63,401 nucleotides of DNA, taken from positions 1 to 63,401 of the forward strand of contig JABDIY010000104.1 in assembly GCA_013003535.1 (NCBI GenBank), in the 5' to 3' direction. Shown here piece by piece: positions 58,811 through 63,401 of this stretch. Numbering within the stretch: the stretch's first letter is position 1; the number at the start of each line of letters is the position of its first letter. This DNA comes from Acidimicrobiales bacterium (GTDB lineage Bacteria > Actinomycetota > Acidimicrobiia > Acidimicrobiales > SZUA-35). Under the pieces are notes generated by a model. The model was not told the DNA's origin. It worked only from the letters and a program-made list of their open reading frames with translations, and did no database searches. Position numbers and translations under genes: made by a program.

Positions 58811-59562
58811 ACCCGCTCGCCGGCGGCCATATCCTCATGGTCCCGGCCTCGGGGAATCAAACGATGAACGGACCCACCCCGCATCCCGATCGTCATGATG
58901 AAGAAGACCGCGATCAGCAAGGTCGCTCCGCCTCGGAAGAGGATCGTCTCCGACAACGTGGTCCACTGCCGCTCGGCAAGAGTCAGGGCCAGTGCGGGTA
59001 TCTGCAATGCGGCAGCAGCAAAGGCGAGGGCGGCGAACCAGCGCGGCATCTTCGGGTCGAGGAGGCTGGCTACGCCCACTGCCGCGGGAACGGCGAACCA
59101 GAACGAGCTCACCCAAGTGGTCAGCGTGGCCGCGTGAAATCGGAGGAGGAGATCCACCGACGTGGTTGTCGCCTCCGATCCACCACCTGCCGCCGCCGTG
59201 TCCTGGAAGAAGAAGAAAGTCATCGTGTCGGTGCCGAGGAGATGGATCGCACCAACCGCCATCCCGAGGGTGCAGATCAACGCAGCCAGACGCCCGATCG
59301 CTCGAGCTTCGGGAGCGGAAAGGTTGCGGGCCCACGTATCGATCACCAACGGGAAGACGAACAGAACTGCAACCGCGGCAAAGTGAATCGCCACCCAAAA
59401 GGCGCTGACGTGATCCAGGAACTGCTCACCGTCGCTATAAAGATCGGTGGTACCGAACGGGTGAATGACCAGGATGATGGTCAAAGCGATGGTGAATGCC
59501 AAGCCCACTCGACCTACGAAGCGAAGGGTGGCCTCGTCATCCGGCCTCAAGGTGTCATGCAT
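58807..59562 (-). CDS. Multi-pass membrane protein, function unknown
   Basis: 251 residues. ATG 59562 has AAGGAGG eight bases upstream. Six to seven membrane helices: VGLAFTIALTIILVI, FWVAIHFAAVAVLFVF, AALICTLGMAVGAIHLLG, FFFFQDT loop, WVSSFWFAVPAAVGVASLL, ALAFAAAALQIPALALTLA and a terminal helix before a basic MRGGSVHRLIPRGR tail. No recognised family; a conserved-looking HPFG near the first loop and a H in helix 2 may be functional. It is convergent with the MoxR gene and divergent from the GH2-like gene. Confidence 0.8.
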   Translation of the reverse strand: MHDTLRPDDEATLRFVGRVGLAFTIALTIILVIHPFGTTDLYSDGEQFLDHVSAFWVAIHFAAVAVLFVFPLVIDTWARNLSAPEARAIGRLAALICTLGMAVGAIHLLGTDTMTFFFFQDTAAAGGGSEATTTSVDLLLRFHAATLTTWVSSFWFAVPAAVGVASLLDPKMPRWFAALAFAAAALQIPALALTLAERQWTTLSETILFRGGATLLIAVFFIMTIGMRGGSVHRLIPRGRDHEDMAAGERV

Positions 59563-59674
59563 CGTGTTGTTCCTCCTTTTGGATATTTTCGCACTTGAGG
59601 TCACGACGGTCAACGAAGAAGGTGGACTCAGAGGACTCATGGCCCTACCGAGCGTTGGCGTGTAGCGTGTTGGG

Positions 59675-61828
59675 ATGGACCTGTCGGGGGTGTGGCGCGT
59701 CGCCAAGCTCGACGGTGATCTTGAAAAGACCGGGGCGGACCCAGAGCTGGACGACACCGGCTGGGCCGAACTCGAGGTGCCGGGCCACTGGGCCAGCCAC
59801 CCAACCTTCCAACTCAATCGTGACGCGCTGCTTCATCGAAAACGTTTTACCGCCGAAGCGACTCCGGAACACAAACGAGACTGGCTCGTTCTTGACGGGA
59901 TACTGGAGCAGGGTGATGTGTGGCTGGACGGTCGATTCGTCGGTACCACCAGCGGCTACTTCGTGAGCCACCGGTTCGAGGTCACCGCAGCGCTCCGCGC
60001 TCGAGCCGATCATCTGCTCGCGATCGACGTTGCCTGCCCACCCGCCGGTGAGGGCCCAAAACAATCGCTCACCGGTTCGCTCCAGTCGGGACCGCTGGCC
60101 CCTCCCCTTTCACCCGGGGGCATCTGGCGACCGGTTCGGGTTGCCCAGACCGGCCCCATCGCCATCATGCACAGCAGGGTGCTGTGTATCGCTGCCAACG
60201 CTACAACGGCGAAACTGCTGGTTCGTACAGTTCTGGATGCCCAAGAAGCCGCCGATGTTCGGATCGACACAAGTGTCATGGCCCCCGACGGCCAGTCCTC
60301 GGGCAGCCAGTCCGAACTCCACACGCTTTCTCACGGCGAAAACCGGTTGGAGTGGGTGATCACCATCGAACACCCGCAGCTGTGGTGGCCGTGGGCGCTC
60401 GGTGACCAACCGCTCTACGACGTTACCGTTGCGGTTCGCACCGATGACGACGACGTATCGGACCGCCGGTTTTGGCGGACCGGTTTGCGCTCGGTCACAG
60501 TGAAAGACCTGGCCTGGACGGTCAACGGGACGCGCCTGTTCGTGAAGGGTGCCAGCCTGGGCCCGCAGTCGGCCACATTGGCCAACGAAGAAGCCCGCTT
60601 GATCGCACACGATGTGGATGCCGCCAAGGAAGCGGGCCTCGATCTCCTGCGAGTCCACGGACACATCGCCCGGCCTGAGCTTTATGAACGGGCTGACGAA
60701 GTGGGAATGCTGTTGTGGCAGGACCTTCCGTTGGTGGGAACCTACAGCACCTCCACTCGACGGCGAGCTCGAACCGTGGCCCGTGAAGCCGTGGATCTTC
60801 TGGGGGCCCACCCTTCGGTGTCGCTTTGGTGCACCCACGAAGAACCCAATGGTGCTGCCGTGCCGAGTAACGAAGGGCCCGCCGAACCTCTCAGCCAGTT
60901 CGCCAAACGATTGAGCCGTCATGCGCTCCCGTCATGGAACCGATCGGTTCTGGGCCCAACGCTGCGACGTGAACTTCGCACGTCCGACCCCTCTCGTTCA
61001 GTCATCATGAGGTCCGGCACCGTGCCCGGGCTCACCAGCTCCACCGCATCAGACCCGCACCTGTGGTTGGGATGGCATACCGGTCGACACGAAGATCTCG
61101 CTCCGCTACTGCGCCGGTGGCCCCGTCTGGGCCGGTTCCTCGGCGGGTTCGGGGCCCAATCCATGCGGATCCGAGACTGGCCCACAACGGCGCCGTCGTT
61201 CGCCACCGCCGAGGTTGCCTCATTCCGTCGTTACCTTCCCCGCTCGGCCTACGCCGACGGTGCCGCCTGGGCTCGCGCCAGCCGGGCCTATCAGGCCGAC
61301 CTGCTTCGTTCGCAGATCGAGACGATCCGGCGGCTCAAATACCAGCCGGCCCAGGGGTTCTGCCTCATGGCCCTGGTGGACGCTGAACCCGAGGGTGGCT
61401 TCGGGATCCTCAGCAGCGACCGCAGCCCCAAGCCGGCCTACCGAAGCGTCACCGATTCCTGCCGGCCGGTGATCGTGACCGCCGACCCGCTCCCGTCGCT
61501 GGTCACGCCGGGCCGGTTGATGGAGATCCACGTCCATGCGGTGAACGATCTTCACAGGAAACTCGCCAATGCCAGGGTGACGGCCACCGCCACAATCGGC
61601 GAGTGGTTCCACCGGCAGACCTGGCAAGGGGATCTGACCGAGGATTCTGTGGAGTTGATCGGCACCTTCCGTTTTACGATTCCGGCGATCCACGATGTGC
61701 TAGCGCTCACGATCGAACTCCAGTCCGACGAAACGAGCGATGAACCGGTAGTGGTGGCATCCAACCGCTACCAGAGTGTCGTGATCCCCCCTGCGGAGGA
61801 CACCGCAACCCCCCGGGTTCGGATCTAG
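59675..61828 (+). CDS. GH2-like (beta-mannosidase-type) protein lacking the nucleophile
   Basis: 717 residues. The N-terminal sugar-binding domain (GVWRVAKLDGDLEKTG, VWLDGRFVGTTSGYF), immunoglobulin-like domain and barrel (LWWPWALGDQPLYDV, LRVHGHIARPELYERADEVGMLLWQDLPL) match family 2 glycosidases. The acid/base position keeps Glu390 (WCTHEE, compared with WCGNNE). The nucleophile motif, normally S-E-F-G, reads FLGGFGAQS, so Gly491 replaces Glu. Hydrolysis by the usual mechanism is therefore unlikely. No signal peptide; cytosolic. ATG 59675 follows a weak GTTGGGA site. Upstream is the divergent membrane gene. Confidence 0.88.
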   Translation: MDLSGVWRVAKLDGDLEKTGADPELDDTGWAELEVPGHWASHPTFQLNRDALLHRKRFTAEATPEHKRDWLVLDGILEQGDVWLDGRFVGTTSGYFVSHRFEVTAALRARADHLLAIDVACPPAGEGPKQSLTGSLQSGPLAPPLSPGGIWRPVRVAQTGPIAIMHSRVLCIAANATTAKLLVRTVLDAQEAADVRIDTSVMAPDGQSSGSQSELHTLSHGENRLEWVITIEHPQLWWPWALGDQPLYDVTVAVRTDDDDVSDRRFWRTGLRSVTVKDLAWTVNGTRLFVKGASLGPQSATLANEEARLIAHDVDAAKEAGLDLLRVHGHIARPELYERADEVGMLLWQDLPLVGTYSTSTRRRARTVAREAVDLLGAHPSVSLWCTHEEPNGAAVPSNEGPAEPLSQFAKRLSRHALPSWNRSVLGPTLRRELRTSDPSRSVIMRSGTVPGLTSSTASDPHLWLGWHTGRHEDLAPLLRRWPRLGRFLGGFGAQSMRIRDWPTTAPSFATAEVASFRRYLPRSAYADGAAWARASRAYQADLLRSQIETIRRLKYQPAQGFCLMALVDAEPEGGFGILSSDRSPKPAYRSVTDSCRPVIVTADPLPSLVTPGRLMEIHVHAVNDLHRKLANARVTATATIGEWFHRQTWQGDLTEDSVELIGTFRFTIPAIHDVLALTIELQSDETSDEPVVVASNRYQSVVIPPAEDTATPRVRI

Positions 61829-61885
61829 CCAGTCCATCAGGCGGTGCATTAACTGGTCGCAGGGTTTCCGGCGCTACGTTCATGT

Positions 61886-62758
61886 GTGGAAACATTGTCT
61901 TCGGCACCGCAACCAGCGCTGCCCACCTTGGAGATCGACGCCGTGGCTGCACCAACCACTTCCCGTCAAACGGGACCGCAGAAAATAACCAAGAAGGGGA
62001 AAGAGCTCCCATTCCCGCTGAACCTGTATCAGACGGCGGTCGGCAAGAAATGGGTCATGGCGGTCACGGGGATCGCCCTCATCGGGTTCGTGTTGGGGCA
62101 CATGTTCGGGAACCTGAAGATCTACATCGGCCCGGTGGCCGAGAACGGCGTCTGGGAGTACGACCTCGACGTTTACGCCGAATTCCTGCGGGAGCTGCTG
62201 GTACCACTGTTCCCTCGCACATGGTTCCTGTGGCTGCTCCGCTTCGGTCTGATCGGAGCATTTGGGCTTCACATTCATGCGGCCTACTCGCTCACCCTTC
62301 TCAACCAGAAGGCCAACCAGGAGTACAAGTCAAAGCGGGAGTGGCAAGCCGCCAATTGGGCCAGCCGAACCACCCGCTACACCGGCACCGTGATTCTGGC
62401 CTACCTGATCTTCCATTTGGCGGACCTCACTTGGGGCCTTCTCAGCAGTGACTGGGAACGGGGCCATGTGCAGGCCAACGTGGTGAATTCGCTCAGCAAC
62501 CCGGTGGTGGCGCTTATCTACATCGTCGCCAACATCGCATTGGCGGTGCACTTGTTCCACGGCGTGCGCAGTATGTTCCAAACGCTCGGGCTCAACAACC
62601 CCCGCTTCGAGCTCATCCGCCGGGCGCTGCAATACGGCATCGCCGGCATCATTCTGATCGGCAACCTCTCGTTCCCCATCGCCGTGATGACCGGCTTGGT
62701 CGACGCCGATGATTCCCGTATAGGCACCCCCGCACTAGAAAGCGCCGAAGGCAGCTAG
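61886..62758 (+). CDS. sdhC: Succinate dehydrogenase cytochrome b subunit SdhC
   Basis: 290 residues from GTG 61886. After a 40-residue basic N terminus come five membrane helices, the B. subtilis-type (single-subunit) layout. Heme-ligand histidines are seen in VLGHMFGNLKIY, LHIHAAYSLTL, IFHLADLTWG and VHLFHGVRSMF. It anchors SdhA/SdhB to the membrane and passes electrons to quinone. The stop lies 27 bases before the flavoprotein gene at 62786. ATG 61882 belongs to another frame. Confidence 0.93.
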   Translation: METLSSAPQPALPTLEIDAVAAPTTSRQTGPQKITKKGKELPFPLNLYQTAVGKKWVMAVTGIALIGFVLGHMFGNLKIYIGPVAENGVWEYDLDVYAEFLRELLVPLFPRTWFLWLLRFGLIGAFGLHIHAAYSLTLLNQKANQEYKSKREWQAANWASRTTRYTGTVILAYLIFHLADLTWGLLSSDWERGHVQANVVNSLSNPVVALIYIVANIALAVHLFHGVRSMFQTLGLNNPRFELIRRALQYGIAGIILIGNLSFPIAVMTGLVDADDSRIGTPALESAEGS

Positions 62759-62785
62759 ACGCTGTCCAACCAAGGAGCCCCCACG

Positions 62786-63401
62786 ATGCTTCCCGATTCC
62801 AAGATCCCCGAAGGTCCCATCGAAGACCGGTGGGACAACCACAAGTTCAATATGAAACTGGTGAACCCCGCCAACAAGCGGAAGTTCAAGGTGATCATTG
62901 TCGGCACCGGTTTGGCAGGCGCATCGGCCGCCGCCACGATGGGCGAACTGGGCTACAACGTTGAAGCCTTCACCTTCCACGACACTCCCCGGCGGGCGCA
63001 TTCCATCGCCGCCCAGGGTGGTATCAACGCCGCCAAGAACTATCAGAACGACGGCGACAGCATCTATCGACTCTTCTATGACACCGTAAAAGGTGGCGAC
63101 TTTCGCAGCAGAGAATCCAACGTCTACCGACTGGCCCAGGTAAGCGTTGACATCATCGATCAATGCGCCGCCCAAGGCGTCCCTTTCGCTCGGGAGTACA
63201 GCGGTCTTCTCAGCAACCGTTCCTTCGGTGGCGCGCAGGTGAGCCGTACGTTCTACGCCCGAGGCCAAACCGGCCAGCAGCTGCTCCTGGGGGCCTACCA
63301 GGCCCTCATGCGCCAGGTCCACACCGGCAAAGTGACGCTGCACACCCGTATGGAGATGCTGGATCTGGTGAAGAACGCCGAAGGGGAAGCTGTCGGAATC
63401 A
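62786..63401 (+). CDS. sdhA: Succinate dehydrogenase flavoprotein subunit SdhA, start only
   Basis: At least 205 residues; the gene continues beyond the window. ATG 62786 follows AAGGAG by eight bases. The FAD-binding [16 protein letters not shown] fingerprint, the His that binds FAD in [19 protein letters not shown], and [19 protein letters not shown] identify the flavoprotein. It oxidises succinate to fumarate and joins SdhB and SdhC in complex II. It lies 27 bases after sdhC; sdhB is expected further right. Confidence 0.95.
   Translation, partial: MLPDSKIPEGPIEDRWDNHKFNMKLVNPANKRKFKVIIVGTGLAGASAAATMGELGYNVEAFTFHDTPRRAHSIAAQGGINAAKNYQNDGDSIYRLFYDTVKGGDFRSRESNVYRLAQVSVDIIDQCAAQGVPFAREYSGLLSNRSFGGAQVSRTFYARGQTGQQLLLGAYQALMRQVHTGKVTLHTRMEMLDLVKNAEGEAVGI

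Overview
The window reads as chromosomal DNA of a high-GC actinobacterium. Two WhiB-family iron-sulfur regulators, a BTAD/SARP-type regulator, inositol-3-phosphate synthase, a RegX3/SenX3-like two-component pair, a UPF0182 membrane protein and a DivIVA-like coiled-coil protein together point to Actinomycetota. The mix of ROK kinase, DUF1206, SBP-linked regulator and GC content of about 60% fits Acidimicrobiia best, but that class assignment is inference. Genes are tightly packed. Many neighbours share ATGA, GTGA or TAGTG start/stop overlaps, GTG starts are common, and I saw no insertion sequence, prophage, CRISPR array, tRNA or rRNA.

Layout. 1-2 kb: the end of an MFS transporter and a small HExxH protein. 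1.9-6.6 kb: one very large transmembrane regulator that joins a SARP/BTAD DNA-binding region, a dead protein kinase fold, a STAND NTPase, one membrane segment and an extracytoplasmic ABC-type solute-binding domain. 6.7-11.5 kb: a BMP-type (nucleoside-like) ABC importer operon. 11.7-18.6 kb: a six-gene operon encoding PhoD-like phosphatase, DUF1206, PAP2 phosphatase, diacylglycerol-kinase-like lipid kinase, PPK2 and a second, membrane-fused PhoD-like phosphatase. 18.8-28 kb: small proteins, MsrA, UPF0182, a DivIVA-like coiled coil and a PDZ/Lon-type protease. 28-35.7 kb: HEAT-repeat protein, MoaE, enoyl-CoA hydratase, an HtrA-like protein without catalytic residues, a zinc-protease-like protein, an epimerase-like protein and an MFS carrier.

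35.9-48.8 kb is a phosphate island: Na+/Pi symporter and PhoU-like partner, PhoP/PhoR-type pair, PhoU, PstBACS behind a recognisable PHO box, a second PstS-like lipoprotein, a stand-alone Nudix hydrolase, PPK1 and an aspartate-racemase-family protein. Together with the 11.7-18.6 kb operon the window encodes uptake, sensing, storage (PPK1, PPK2) and scavenging (PhoD, PAP2) of phosphate.

48.8-54.8 kb: GFA-family protein, inositol-3-phosphate synthase divergent from a LysR regulator across a shared dyad, ROK sugar kinase, WhiB, an ECF sigma factor with no ordinary start codon, TatA and a second WhiB with a good sigma-70-type promoter. 55.2-63.4 kb: a VWA protein and a MoxR-type AAA ATPase (divergent), a membrane protein, a GH2-like protein lacking its nucleophile, SdhC and the start of SdhA.

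The strongest candidate for something undescribed is the 1,560-residue receptor-regulator at 1930-6612, which appears able to bind an extracellular solute and contact DNA in one polypeptide. A secondary theme is enzyme folds with lost catalytic residues: a kinase, an HtrA protease and a GH2 glycosidase.
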